A stretch of DNA of 64,000 bases from Limibacterium fermenti. GTDB lineage: Bacteria > Bacteroidota > Bacteroidia > Bacteroidales > Dysgonomonadaceae. Location: NCBI RefSeq assembly GCF_041902845.1, contig NZ_CP159486.1, forward strand, positions 1,426,001 through 1,490,000. Direction: 5' to 3'. A model generated the notes under the pieces. That model did not search any database and had not been told where the DNA came from. It saw nothing but the letters and a program-made list of their open reading frames with translations. Within the stretch, counting starts at the first letter, position 1, and every line of letters begins with the position of its first letter. Made by a program: the position numbers and the translations under genes. Of the stretch, positions 42,811 through 52,424 are shown piece by piece.

Positions 42811-44457
42811 TTATTGATATAAAAAGCGTTTAATGCTTTTTTTTGGCGTTTTTTCAAATTCTGTCTCTACAATTTCTATTGCCTTAATTTTTTCATACAA
42901 AGCGACACTCTTATGGAGTGTTTTTATATTTTTATTCATGATCTTTTGGATGTCGTCTCGCGAAATGCCATGGGTTTCCAACGCTGCGTAATCGGGATGT
43001 ATTAAAGCGACTAAGCCATTGTTCTTTTCTACTACCAGGCTTTCGGCAATATAGGGTAGATTGTTCAGCCGGGATTCGATTTCCTCGGGATAAATATTTT
43101 GTCCGTTTGCCGTCAGGATCATTGTTTTAATCCGGCCTTTAATATATAATCGCCGGCCTTTCATAATCCCCGAGTCGCCTGTTTTTAGCCATCCGTCGGA
43201 GGTGAAGGCCGCAGCCGTGGCTTCGGGATTCTTATAATAACCTTTCATTACATTCTCTCCCCTGACCTGAATTTCACCGGGGACATTTTCCGGATCTTCC
43301 GAGTCGATTCGAGCCTCCATAATTCCTTCTAATACCGATCCGCACGAAGTCGGGACGAAATCGTAATGATGGTCGTATGAAATAAGAGGGGCGCACTCCG
43401 TCATGCCGTAACCCACGGTAAACGGAAACCCGATCTTGTGGAAAAAATTTTCTACGTCCCCATTTAAGGCCGCACCGCCGATAATTACTTCCCTGAAATT
43501 TCCTCCTAACCCGTGAATAATGGAGTGTCTGATCTTCTTATAAATAAAGGTATTGATGAGAGGCACTTTCAGCAGAAACTTTACAACCGGCTTTTCAACG
43601 ATGGGAAGGATTTTCCTTTTATAAATCTTTTCGAAAATAAGGGGTACGCTAATAATCAGCTTCGGTTTGATTTCTTCAAATGCTTTCAGGAGGTTTTGAG
43701 GCGTAGGCATAATGCCTAACAAAGTGACATGTACGCCTACCGAAAGAGCGTACAGAAAGTCGAAAGCACAACCATAGGCATGAGCCATCGGAAGAAAGGC
43801 CAGATGAGGTTCGCCTTCGAAAAGTAAATCGAGTTTGGCGGCGTAAGTCACGTTTCCGGCGAAGTTATTCGCCGTAAGCATCACACCTTTGCTGAAGCCG
43901 GTCGTCCCAGATGTATAATTGATACAAATGACTTCTTCATTGGAAATTTCGGGATAAAGAATATCCTCTTTCTTAAATCCCTGGGGATATCGTTGATGGA
44001 ATAGCTTCTTCCATTCTCTGAATTTTTCGGCCGTTTCTTCATCGGGACTTTGCATCAATGAAAAAGAGGGGATGTTGACGATGGGTATATGGAACTTATT
44101 TTGGTCGAGATGTTCCCAAATGGATTCGGTGACAAACAAAAGCTTCGATTCCGAATGGGCCATCAGTTCATTCATACTCTCGGGATTGAATTCGTGCAGA
44201 ATAGGAACGATGACCGCACCGTAGGTTATTGTGGCCAAAAAGACAATCGACCACGAAGAATGATTTTTTCCGATTAAAGCGATCTTGTCACCTTGCCGGA
44301 GATGTAATTCGGAAAATAATACGTGCAAGCGGGCAATCTCTTCGGCTAATGCTCCGTACGTATAAGACGTCGTTTCTTTATAGTCGGTGATGGCCGGCAA
44401 TTCCCAATTCTTCTTGAAGTTGTTTTCATAAAGTTTTATGAAATTCTGCTCGATCAT
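42811..44457 (-). CDS. AMP-binding long-chain acyl-CoA synthetase-like enzyme
   Basis: 548 residues, no signal peptide. Adenylate-forming motifs in order: P-loop YTSGTTGFSKGVML, LAFLPMAHAYG, the A5 motif VGYGMTECAPLIS, GWLKTGDSG, and the hinge GRIKTMILTANGQNIYPEE. The C-terminal catalytic Lys is in EKTPKKSIKRFLY. It activates a fatty acid (or related carboxylate) to the acyl-adenylate and then probably the CoA thioester. Substrate length is unknown. Divergent from mtaB; promoter TTTG-N19-TACTTTTG at 44484-44514 with an inverted repeat over the start site. Confidence 0.9.
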   Translation of the reverse strand: MIEQNFIKLYENNFKKNWELPAITDYKETTSYTYGALAEEIARLHVLFSELHLRQGDKIALIGKNHSSWSIVFLATITYGAVIVPILHEFNPESMNELMAHSESKLLFVTESIWEHLDQNKFHIPIVNIPSFSLMQSPDEETAEKFREWKKLFHQRYPQGFKKEDILYPEISNEEVICINYTSGTTGFSKGVMLTANNFAGNVTYAAKLDLLFEGEPHLAFLPMAHAYGCAFDFLYALSVGVHVTLLGIMPTPQNLLKAFEEIKPKLIISVPLIFEKIYKRKILPIVEKPVVKFLLKVPLINTFIYKKIRHSIIHGLGGNFREVIIGGAALNGDVENFFHKIGFPFTVGYGMTECAPLISYDHHYDFVPTSCGSVLEGIMEARIDSEDPENVPGEIQVRGENVMKGYYKNPEATAAAFTSDGWLKTGDSGIMKGRRLYIKGRIKTMILTANGQNIYPEEIESRLNNLPYIAESLVVEKNNGLVALIHPDYAALETHGISRDDIQKIMNKNIKTLHKSVALYEKIKAIEIVETEFEKTPKKSIKRFLYQ

Positions 44458-44460
44458 AAT

Positions 44461-44485
44461 TGCACATTATTATTAAATATGTGCA
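44461..44485. promoter_or_regulatory. Inverted repeat over the start site of the acyl-CoA ligase gene
   Basis: TGCACAT (44461-44467) and ATGTGCA (44479-44485) are perfect inverted arms around an 11-nt AT spacer. They lie at and just after the predicted transcription start and touch the -7 box, so this could be an operator or a leader hairpin. Confidence 0.45.
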
Positions 44486-44514
44486 AAAGTACGATGATAA
44501 TTTAGACTATCAAA
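44484..44514 (-). promoter_or_regulatory. Promoter of the acyl-CoA ligase gene
   Basis: On the minus strand TTTG (44511-44514), a 19-bp spacer and TACTTTTG (44484-44491), close to the Bacteroidetes consensus. Confidence 0.75.
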
Positions 44515-44546
44515 GAAAAAGGAGCAATAAATCGTGCTTTTTGTTG

Positions 44547-44554
44547 TATTTTTG
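44547..44554 (+). promoter_or_regulatory. -7 element (TATTTTTG) for mtaB
   Basis: An exact TAnnTTTG match 56 nt before the ATG at 44610; it shows that the longer frame from 44460 is not the true start. Confidence 0.6.
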
Positions 44555-44609
44555 CATTTTTGAAATAAGAAATTCTCAACGCCGGAACTCTTCTCCGGTC
44601 GATAAAGAT

Positions 44610-45929
44610 ATGATTGATCCGACAATATTCGAAAATAAAACCGCCGCCTATTATACTTTAGGATGCAAACTGAATTTTGCCGAAACTTCGGCTATCGGCC
44701 GGCAATTGATGAATGCCGGTGTAATGCGCGCCCGTAAAGGACAGAAAGCCGATATTTGCGTCATAAATACGTGTTCGGTAACGGAATTGGCCGATAAAAA
44801 AGGACGGCAAGCTATTCGGCGCATGATTCATCAACATCCCGATGCATTTATTGTGGTTACCGGTTGTTACGCACAGCTTAAGCCGGAGGATGTGGCGGGA
44901 ATAGAAGGAGTGGATTTAGTGTTGGGCGCGGAACAGAAATTAGATGTCCTGCAATACTTGGATGATCTGAAGAAAAATGAGAAGGGAAAAGTCATCACGA
45001 CCAAGACAAACCGTATCCGTTCTTTTGTCCCTTCGGTTTCGGCTGACGACCGCACCCGTTATTTCTTAAAAGTGCAAGATGGCTGCGATTATTTTTGCTC
45101 GTTTTGTACCATCCCACATGCGCGTGGACGAAGCCGCAACGGTTCGATTGCCGATCTGGTCAAACAGGCGGAGGATGTGGTTCGACAGGGGGGGGAAGAA
45201 ATTGTCCTTACCGGAGTAAATATCGGCGATTTTGGCCGGACTACCGGTGAAACATTCCTTGACTTGGTATGTGCTTTGGATAAGGTCGAAGGTATCGAAC
45301 GCTTCCGAATCTCTTCTGTCGAGCCGAACTTGCTTACCGATGAAATCATCGATTTTGTGTCGCGTTCCCGTCGTTTTGCTCCGCACTTTCATATCCCGCT
45401 GCAAGCAGGGAGTGACGAGGTGTTGCAACTAATGAAGCGACGCTACGATACGGCGTTATTCCGTCATAAAATAGAAAAAATAAAAAGCATTCTTCCCGAT
45501 GCCTTTATCGGCGTGGATGTGATTGTCGGTGTGCGCGGGGAAACCGACGACTATTTTGCTCAGAGCCGACAATTTATCGATTCGCTCGATATCTCGCAAC
45601 TACATGTGTTCGCCTATTCCGAACGGCCGGGAACGAAAGCTTTGTCTATCGAATATATTGTTGACCCGAAGGTCAAACATGCCCGCAGCAAAGCCTTGCT
45701 CGATATTTCCGATAATAAGCTGATTGCTTTTTATGAATCACAAAAAGGGACGCGCCGTAAGGTGTTGTTCGAACACACGAAACACGGTAATCATATGCAC
45801 GGCTTTACCGAAAATTATGTCAAGATGTATGCCCCTTACGATGCATCGCTCGTGAATAGGGTCGTTGAAGTGGAAGTAGGGGAGTACAATGAAGATGAAA
45901 TGGCAATGAAAGCAGTTTTTCCATCATGA
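44610..45929 (+). CDS. mtaB: tRNA (t6A37) methylthiotransferase MtaB
   Basis: 439 residues from ATG 44610. The frame is open from 44460, but a -7 box lies inside and family members begin near this Met. N-terminal UPF0004 domain with three cluster-binding cysteines (YTLGCKLNFAETS, VINTCSVTELADKKGRQAIR, VTGCYAQLKPE), radical SAM domain with CDYFCSFCTIP and the RGRSR segment, and a C-terminal TRAM-like domain. It adds a methylthio group to N6-threonylcarbamoyladenosine 37 of ANN-decoding tRNAs. CKLN and KKGRQAIRR are typical of MtaB as opposed to MiaB or RimO. It overlaps the acyltransferase gene by 4 nt. Confidence 0.94.
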   Translation: MIDPTIFENKTAAYYTLGCKLNFAETSAIGRQLMNAGVMRARKGQKADICVINTCSVTELADKKGRQAIRRMIHQHPDAFIVVTGCYAQLKPEDVAGIEGVDLVLGAEQKLDVLQYLDDLKKNEKGKVITTKTNRIRSFVPSVSADDRTRYFLKVQDGCDYFCSFCTIPHARGRSRNGSIADLVKQAEDVVRQGGEEIVLTGVNIGDFGRTTGETFLDLVCALDKVEGIERFRISSVEPNLLTDEIIDFVSRSRRFAPHFHIPLQAGSDEVLQLMKRRYDTALFRHKIEKIKSILPDAFIGVDVIVGVRGETDDYFAQSRQFIDSLDISQLHVFAYSERPGTKALSIEYIVDPKVKHARSKALLDISDNKLIAFYESQKGTRRKVLFEHTKHGNHMHGFTENYVKMYAPYDASLVNRVVEVEVGEYNEDEMAMKAVFPS

Positions 45930-46822
45930 AACATTCTCGAAAAAAGAATATCACGTTTTATATTTTATACGGAATCAGTTATCTGCATGCCTTACTGCCT
46001 TTTTGGGTATTGTATATACTGTCGGATATATTATTTGTTTTTCTGTATCACGTCGTGCGTTACCGGAGGAAATTGGTAAAAAAGAATTTACATAACGCGT
46101 TTCCTGCCAAATCGGTTTGGGAGATCAAACATATAGAGCGGAAGTTTTACCGCCATTTTTGCGATTATTTTGTGGAAACGATAAAGACCCTGAAAATTAG
46201 TGATAAGGAAGTTCAAAAACGAATGAAATTCGAGAATCCCGAGCTGATCAATCAATTGACAAAGGATGGTAACAGTTGTTTCCTTTGCATGGGGCATTAT
46301 GCTAATTGGGAGTGGATAACCTCCTTGGGATTGCAACTGCGCGACGATATCGAACAACGGCCTATTTATAAAGAATTGCATAATCAGTCGTTCGATGATC
46401 TTTTTTTACGTATCCGGTCGCGTTTCAGCCCGAAGCCTATCGAGATGAATAATGCTTTCCGTATGATCATCAAGCATCGGAATATGGGTAAAACAATGCT
46501 GATCGGTTTTTTAGCCGACCAACGGCCGCCTTTTTATTCCGATCACTATTGGACGGACTTTCTCCATCAGGATACTTTGGTGCAGACCGGCATGGAACGC
46601 CTTGCCCGGAAAATGGGCTTTTCGGTCGTTTATCTGGATATGCAATGCGTAAAGCGAGGCTATTATACCGGAACTCTTTCGGTTATTACGTTCGATGCTT
46701 CCACTGAACCGGAATTTACCATCACCGAAAAATATATGCGGGCGTTGGAGAAAACCATCTTACGTGATCCGGCTTACTATTTATGGACACATAATCGCTG
46801 GAAATTCAAGAGGCAAGGATGA
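45926..46822 (+). CDS. LpxL/HtrB-family lipid A late acyltransferase
   Basis: 298 residues. An N-terminal hydrophobic anchor (about 10-45) precedes the acyltransferase domain with HX4E motif HYANWE (His124, Glu129), LLIGFLADQRPP-like MLIGFLADQRPP and YYLWTHNRWKF near the C-terminus. The family transfers secondary acyl chains to the Kdo-lipid A precursor, or in some Bacteroidetes to aminolipids. It starts inside the last codons of mtaB (ATGA overlap), so expression is coupled to it, although the functions are unrelated. Confidence 0.92.
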   Translation: MKHSRKKNITFYILYGISYLHALLPFWVLYILSDILFVFLYHVVRYRRKLVKKNLHNAFPAKSVWEIKHIERKFYRHFCDYFVETIKTLKISDKEVQKRMKFENPELINQLTKDGNSCFLCMGHYANWEWITSLGLQLRDDIEQRPIYKELHNQSFDDLFLRIRSRFSPKPIEMNNAFRMIIKHRNMGKTMLIGFLADQRPPFYSDHYWTDFLHQDTLVQTGMERLARKMGFSVVYLDMQCVKRGYYTGTLSVITFDASTEPEFTITEKYMRALEKTILRDPAYYLWTHNRWKFKRQG

Positions 46823-46935
46823 ATTATGAATTATGAATTATGAATTATGAATTATGAAGGATGAGTTATGAAGGATGAATTATGAAGGATGAGTTATGAA
46901 TTATGAAGGATGAATGATGAGTTATGAAGGATGGG
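46818..46935 (+). repeat. Heptanucleotide array (GAATTAT/GAAGGAT type)
   Basis: About fifteen units; the stop codon of the acyltransferase gene is part of the first GGATGAATTATGAATTATG segment. Confidence 0.92.
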
Positions 46936-47000
46936 ATGACGATCGGAAGAATACAAATAATCCCTCTGGGTTTTAAAATAAAAATTAGATGGGTTTTAGA

Positions 47001-48023
47001 ATGAAAAAGACTTCGGTTATATTACTGAATTGGAACGGGCGGAAGTTGCTTGAGCAATTCCTGCCGCTTGTGCTACAACATAGCTTGTCGGATGACTGTG
47101 AGGTGTGGGTGGCGGACAATTGTTCTTCCGACGGCTCCGTCGCCTTTCTTCACGAGCAATTTCCCGATGTTCCCGTCATGGTGTTCGACAAGAATTACGG
47201 CTTTGCGGAGGGATATAACAGGGCCTTACAACAAGTCGATTCACACTATGTGGTGTTGCTGAATTCCGATGTGGAAACCACACCGGGTTGGCTGGAGACT
47301 TTGACGGACTATATGGATAAGCATCCTGAGATGGCAGCCGTACAACCGAAGATCCGTTCGTACACCAACCGTTCGCAGTTTGAATATGCCGGAGCTTCGG
47401 GAGGATTTATCGATCGGTTTGCGTATCCTTTTTGCCGCGGACGTATTCTGGAAACCGTGGAAGAAGATAGCGGACAATATGATGATCCCATCCCTGTTTT
47501 TTGGGCTACCGGCGCCGCGCTGTGTATCCGCCGCGAAGCGTACCTTGAAGCGGGCGGACTGGATGCGGGTTTCTTTGCCCACATGGAAGAGATCGATCTC
47601 TGCTGGCGGTTGAATGCCCGCGGGCATTCAATTGTTTGTGTACCCTCATCTGTGGTATATCATGTGGGGGGAGCCTCGTTAAATAAGGATAATCCGAAGA
47701 AAATGTACTTGAATTTCCGGAATAACTTATTGATGATTTATAAGAATGTCTATGGAAGACGTTTTTTATTTACCATCATGGTGCGATATCTGTTTGATCT
47801 TTTGGCTTATTTGCATTTATTGGTACAAGGACAATTCAGTAATGGCTGTGCCGTGATAAATGCGCATCGCGATTTTCTGAAGTTGCTTCCGTCTTATAAA
47901 CATGCCCGCCGCGAAAATCGGGAACGGACCACTGTGAAGCATATTCCTACTCATTATAAAGGAAGTATTCTTTGGAATTATTATTTCCGGGGAAAGAAAA
48001 CCTTTGGCGAAATTAAATGGTGA
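47001..48023 (+). CDS. GT2 family glycosyltransferase (WbbL/rhamnosyltransferase-like)
   Basis: 340 residues from ATG 47001 (MKKTSVILLNWNGRKLLEQ); a Met four codons upstream is possible. GT-A motifs: VWVADNCSSDGSV, NYGFAEGYNRAL, VVLLNSDVETTPGWL (metal-binding region), ATGAALCIRREAYLEAGGLD and FFAHMEEIDLCWRLNARG. The C-terminal part has a hydrophobic segment near 260. It resembles WbbL-type enzymes that add rhamnose or a similar sugar in O-antigen or capsule synthesis. There is no surrounding polysaccharide cluster, though the neighbouring acyltransferase also concerns the outer-membrane lipid. Confidence 0.9.
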   Translation: MKKTSVILLNWNGRKLLEQFLPLVLQHSLSDDCEVWVADNCSSDGSVAFLHEQFPDVPVMVFDKNYGFAEGYNRALQQVDSHYVVLLNSDVETTPGWLETLTDYMDKHPEMAAVQPKIRSYTNRSQFEYAGASGGFIDRFAYPFCRGRILETVEEDSGQYDDPIPVFWATGAALCIRREAYLEAGGLDAGFFAHMEEIDLCWRLNARGHSIVCVPSSVVYHVGGASLNKDNPKKMYLNFRNNLLMIYKNVYGRRFLFTIMVRYLFDLLAYLHLLVQGQFSNGCAVINAHRDFLKLLPSYKHARRENRERTTVKHIPTHYKGSILWNYYFRGKKTFGEIKW

Positions 48024-48063
48024 GTGGTGAATAGTAAGTAGTAAGTGGTAAGTGGTGAATGGT
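48018..48063 (+). repeat. Heptanucleotide array (GTAAGTG/GTGAATA type)
   Basis: About six units starting at the stop codon of the glycosyltransferase gene, between two convergent genes. Confidence 0.8.
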
Positions 48064-48085
48064 CTTTTCAGTCAAGTTCTATAAG

Positions 48086-48802
48086 CTATTCGAAATGAAA
48101 ACTTAGCGTAATCATGCGTTGCGTTGCTTTCGATAACGAACGAGGATACTTCTGTAAATTTTCCTGTACAAGATCGGAGCGGTCTTTTTCCAAAACGTTC
48201 CTCATTCCGAAACTGAATTTCAGTTCAGGGCATAATTTGAACAAGGGAAGGTAAAAATCACATCCAATGCCGATTTCGATTCCGTAATCATAGGGTTTCA
48301 GTAACAAAGGCTCGTTTTTTTGAGGAGCCAGTTCCAAGCTGCCGTATCCGCCCAATAAAATATACGGCTTGTAATTATTGATTCTGTCGGCCGATAGCTT
48401 TAGATGTATAGGCACGGATATATAGTTGTTTCGTAAGCGGGTTTTGAATTCTTCGCCCGATTCCTGTTCGCGAAAAACGAAATTTTTATCCCCTAATAGT
48501 AAGGTGGGTATAGCACGAAGGTGCATAAACCGGTTCAGATACAGATCGGCAATAAGTCCCGCGCTGAATCCGGGGGAATAAGACGGTATTTCGGCAAACC
48601 AAACTTCCCCTTCGGGGGTAGCGGCTCCTGAATGATAGAGAATCAAATCCTGCGTATGCAATCCAACGGTGAAACCCAAATGGAACATGCGCTGATCGGC
48701 ATACGGCTGGTTTTGGAGTTTGCGCTGTTGGCCCATGACGCTCGAAGCGATCATCCACAATGCCAAAACAAAGAAATAACGATATCTTTTTCCCATTACC
48801 AC
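48086..48802 (-). CDS. porT: PorT-family outer-membrane protein
   Basis: 238 residues; the second Met-Gly (48796) is an equally good start. Signal peptide ends SSVMGQ. The body is an eight-stranded-type barrel with MFHLGFTVGLHTQDLILYHS, VWFAEIPSYSPGFSAGLIAD and YGIEIGIGCDFYLPLFKLCP, which I recognise as PorT, an outer-membrane component needed for type IX secretion and gingipain maturation in Porphyromonas gingivalis. No other por or spr gene and no protein with an obvious type IX signal is in the window, so an active system is only suggested. Confidence 0.85.
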   Translation of the reverse strand: MVMGKRYRYFFVLALWMIASSVMGQQRKLQNQPYADQRMFHLGFTVGLHTQDLILYHSGAATPEGEVWFAEIPSYSPGFSAGLIADLYLNRFMHLRAIPTLLLGDKNFVFREQESGEEFKTRLRNNYISVPIHLKLSADRINNYKPYILLGGYGSLELAPQKNEPLLLKPYDYGIEIGIGCDFYLPLFKLCPELKFSFGMRNVLEKDRSDLVQENLQKYPRSLSKATQRMITLSFHFE

Positions 48803-49009
48803 ATAAACGATGTTCTTTCCCGAATATTATGTAACAGAGATAAAAAATCTGTAACCGGCTTTCTATTTATTTAGAAAGCATAAAAATTAGCAGCGCCGTT
48901 GGTTGTGCAATATTTTGGGAATAATTGTTTTGAGCATATGAAAGTAAAGCCGGTTGGTAATTTCCGGGAGAGCCTTCGCAAAACATTTTTTTGTTCTTCG
49001 GAAAATCGT

Positions 49010-49017
49010 TATCTTTG
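49010..49017 (+). promoter_or_regulatory. -7 element (TATCTTTG) for the ferredoxin gene
   Basis: An exact TAnnTTTG match 58 nt before the ATG at 49076, with T-rich sequence containing TTTG 16-20 nt upstream. Confidence 0.65.
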
Positions 49018-49075
49018 CGGGAGTTAAAATATAGTTAATATTCAATTAACCACTAACTAATAAAATATTTACATT

Positions 49076-49243
49076 ATGGCTTACGTAATTAGTGACGATT
49101 GTATTGCTTGCGGAACATGTATTGATGAATGTCCTGTTGAAGCAATTTCAGAAGGTGATATTTATAAAATAGATCCCGATGTATGTACCGATTGTGGTAC
49201 GTGTGCAGAAGTGTGTCCTTCAGAAGCGATTCACCCGGCATAG
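49076..49243 (+). CDS. 2[4Fe-4S] ferredoxin
   Basis: 55 residues. Two CxxCxxCxxxCP motifs, CIACGTCIDECP and CTDCGTCAEVCP, each bind a [4Fe-4S] cluster; the first sits after MAYVISDD and the second ends with SEAIHPA. This is the clostridial-type ferredoxin of anaerobes, a cytosolic electron carrier for enzymes such as pyruvate:ferredoxin oxidoreductase and hydrogenase. It is monocistronic, with a good -7 box and a strong terminator, which suits a highly expressed gene. Confidence 0.97.
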   Translation: MAYVISDDCIACGTCIDECPVEAISEGDIYKIDPDVCTDCGTCAEVCPSEAIHPA

Positions 49244-49265
49244 TAGAGCGTTATAAACGATTAGA

Positions 49266-49297
49266 AAGCTGAACAAATAATTTGTTCGGCTTTTTTT
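49266..49297 (+). terminator. Rho-independent terminator of the ferredoxin gene
   Basis: AGCTGAACAAA pairs with TTTGTTCGGCT and is followed by seven T. Confidence 0.88.
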
Positions 49298-49365
49298 GTC
49301 TGGATGATAGGGGCCTTCGTCGATAAACGTTACGCGCGATGATGGGGCATTGGAGACAGAGGAAC

Positions 49366-49552
49366 CCTTAGGGACAAAGAGACAGAGGGACAGAGGGACA
49401 GAGGGACAAAGGGACAGAGGGACAAAGGGACAGAGGGACAGAGAGACAGAGGGACAGAGAGACAGAGAGACAGAGGGACAGAGAGACAGAGGGACAGAGA
49501 GACAGAGAGACAGAGGGACAGAGAGACAGAGGGACAGAGAGACAGAGAGATA
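49366..49552 (+). repeat. Octanucleotide array (GACAGAGG/GACAGAGA/GACAAAGG)
   Basis: About 23 tandem units of 8 bp. Unlike the other arrays the period is eight. It lies between the terminators of two convergent genes. The frame through it (QRDRGTEG-type peptide) is a by-product of the repeat. Confidence 0.93.
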
Positions 49553-49585
49553 AAAAACGGGGATACCGATTGAACGATACCCCCG
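49552..49585 (-). terminator. Rho-independent terminator of gap
   Basis: On the minus strand CGGGGGTATCG and CGGTATCCCCG form a stem with two imperfect pairs, followed by TTTTTT, which runs into the octamer array. Confidence 0.75.
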
Positions 49586-49608
49586 CAGCATTATAACAGA
49601 AATATAAA

Positions 49609-50619
<1,011 letters not shown>

Positions 50620-50674
50620 TTAAATTTTTATTGTTTAAAAAGTCTCTAATAATTATTGATTCTTTATTTGCACA

Positions 50675-50682
50675 CAAAAATA
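50675..50682 (-). promoter_or_regulatory. -7 element (TATTTTTG) for gap
   Basis: An exact TAnnTTTG match on the minus strand, 62 nt upstream of the start codon. Confidence 0.6.
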
Positions 50683-50742
50683 CAAAATGTTTTCATTTTA
50701 TGGAAATTATTACCTTGTAAAAAAATGGAAAGAAAAAACCGT

Positions 50743-50750
50743 TATCTTTG
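50743..50750 (+). promoter_or_regulatory. -7 element (TATCTTTG) for rmuC
   Basis: An exact TAnnTTTG match 32 nt before the ATG at 50782; it rules out the longer frame opening at 50656. Confidence 0.6.
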
Positions 50751-50781
50751 TGGTCAATCATACTTTTGCTTTAAAAATCAA

Positions 50782-52278
50782 ATGGAAATAGTTTATTTAC
50801 TTGCCGGCATAGTGGCCGGTGGAATAGTTGCCTGGATTTTGGCAACACTTTTACAACGGGGAAAAACCGTGTCGAAGGCAACTTTCGAAGAACTGCAATC
50901 GGATTTGGGTATATTAAAGACGGAGATAGGTATCGAGAAAGAAAAAAACCGGGCGGCGAATGAACGGCTACTCGTCCGCGAGGGTGAATCGAGACAATTG
51001 GCGGAGACGAACAATGCTTTGACGGTCGCTCTGGCATCGGCGGAGGCCAAACTCGATGCTTCGGGCGTGCAACTGAAAACGTTATCGGACGATCTTTCCC
51101 GAATGAAAGATGAATTGAAAGATAAAACAGATGAATTGAACGGGGCGATGCGGAAAGTCTCGGAAATTACCGCCCATAACACGTCGTTGATTGAAAAGCT
51201 CGACACACAGAAGAGTGAAATGGAAAACCTTCGCAAACAGTTCAATATTGAGTTCGAAAATATCGCCAATAAAATACTGGAAGAGAAAACGCAAAAGTTC
51301 ACCGACCTGAATAAAAACAACTTGGATTCGATATTAAAACCACTCGGCGATAATATTGAGATATTCAAGAAGAGGGTGGACGAAGTGTATGACAAGGAAT
51401 CGAAAGAGCGCTTTTCGTTGGGGCGTGAAGTGACGAAACTGGTCGAGCTCAATCAAAAGATTAGCGAAGAGGCCAATAATCTGACCAATGCCCTGAAGGG
51501 TAGCTCGAAAACGCAAGGCGATTGGGGACAAATGATTCTGGAAAACATCTTGGAGAAATCGGGATTGGTCAGGGATCGGGAGTATTTCGTGCAGGAGTTT
51601 TTGAAAGATGATGACGGCAATAATTACCGGAACGAAACGGGCGGCAAAATGCAACCCGATGTGATCATCGCTTATCCCGATAACCGCAAGGTCATCATCG
51701 ACTCGAAAGTTTCGTTAACGGCCTATACGCGCTATGTATCGGCCGATGATGCGGCGGAACAGAAAACCGCTTGTCAAGAACATTTGCGTTCCATCCGCAA
51801 GCATATCGATGAACTAAGCGCGAAGCATTATCAGGATTTTGCCCCGACACTCGATTTTGTGATGATGTTTGTTCCCAACGAACCGGCTTATCTGTTGGCT
51901 TTGCAGCATGATCCCGAACTTTGGCAATATGCCTATAACAAACATATCCTCTTAATCAGCCCGACGAATCTCATCGCCGCGTTGAAGTTGATTGTCGATC
52001 TCTGGAAACGGGAATATCAAAACCGGAATGCGTTGGAAATTGCCGAAAGGGGGGCCGCTTTATATGATAAATTCGCCGGATTTGTAGAGAACATGCAAGC
52101 GATCGGAAAGAGTATCGATAAAACCCAAGAGAACTATGCAATAGCCTTTAAACAACTTGCCGGTGGTCGGGGAAACTTGCTTGTGCAAGCTGAGAGGTTG
52201 AGGGAACTGGGCGTGAAGTCTAAGAAGAAACTGCCGTCCAGTTTGCTGAATGATGCGCCGGAAGAGGATGATGTATGA
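50782..52278 (+). CDS. rmuC: DNA recombination protein RmuC
   Basis: 498 residues from ATG 50782 (MEIVYLLAGIVAGG). One N-terminal membrane helix (about 3-24), a long coiled coil (about 30-190), then the RmuC domain: GDWGQMILENILEKSGL, PDVIIAYPDNRKVIIDSKVS with the PD-(D/E)XK-type DSK residues, and FVMMFVPNEPAYLLAL. RmuC limits DNA inversion at short inverted repeats in E. coli and is thought to be a nuclease. The last codons merge with a heptamer array that starts at the stop codon. Confidence 0.93.
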   Translation: MEIVYLLAGIVAGGIVAWILATLLQRGKTVSKATFEELQSDLGILKTEIGIEKEKNRAANERLLVREGESRQLAETNNALTVALASAEAKLDASGVQLKTLSDDLSRMKDELKDKTDELNGAMRKVSEITAHNTSLIEKLDTQKSEMENLRKQFNIEFENIANKILEEKTQKFTDLNKNNLDSILKPLGDNIEIFKKRVDEVYDKESKERFSLGREVTKLVELNQKISEEANNLTNALKGSSKTQGDWGQMILENILEKSGLVRDREYFVQEFLKDDDGNNYRNETGGKMQPDVIIAYPDNRKVIIDSKVSLTAYTRYVSADDAAEQKTACQEHLRSIRKHIDELSAKHYQDFAPTLDFVMMFVPNEPAYLLALQHDPELWQYAYNKHILLISPTNLIAALKLIVDLWKREYQNRNALEIAERGAALYDKFAGFVENMQAIGKSIDKTQENYAIAFKQLAGGRGNLLVQAERLRELGVKSKKKLPSSLLNDAPEEDDV

Positions 52279-52385
52279 TGTATGAACGATGATGTATGAA
52301 CGATGATGTATGAACTATGAACTATGAACTATGAACGATGATGTATGAACTATGATGTATGAACTATGATGTATGAGATATGATA
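52267..52385 (+). repeat. Heptanucleotide array (GAACTAT/GATGTAT type)
   Basis: About sixteen units of TATGAAC/TATGATG running through the rmuC stop codon into the convergent intergenic space. Confidence 0.92.
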
Positions 52386-52386
52386 A

Positions 52387-52417
52387 ACGGGAGCGTTGTT
52401 CAATGCAATGCCCCCGT
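52387..52417. terminator. Shared hairpin between convergent genes
   Basis: ACGGGAGCGTTG pairs imperfectly with CAATGCCCCCGT. The flanking T-tracts are short on both strands, so it may serve either gene. Confidence 0.5.
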
Positions 52418-52424
52418 TCTGTTG

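Noticed and set aside
48858..48879. Perfect hairpin GCTTTCTA-TTTATT-TAGAAAGC
   Set aside because: It lies in a divergent intergenic region, AT-rich and without a T-tract or a clear promoter relation, so no role can be supported.
49350..49553. Open frame with QRDRGTEG repeats as a protein
   Set aside because: It is entirely a translation of the octamer array and lies between two terminators.
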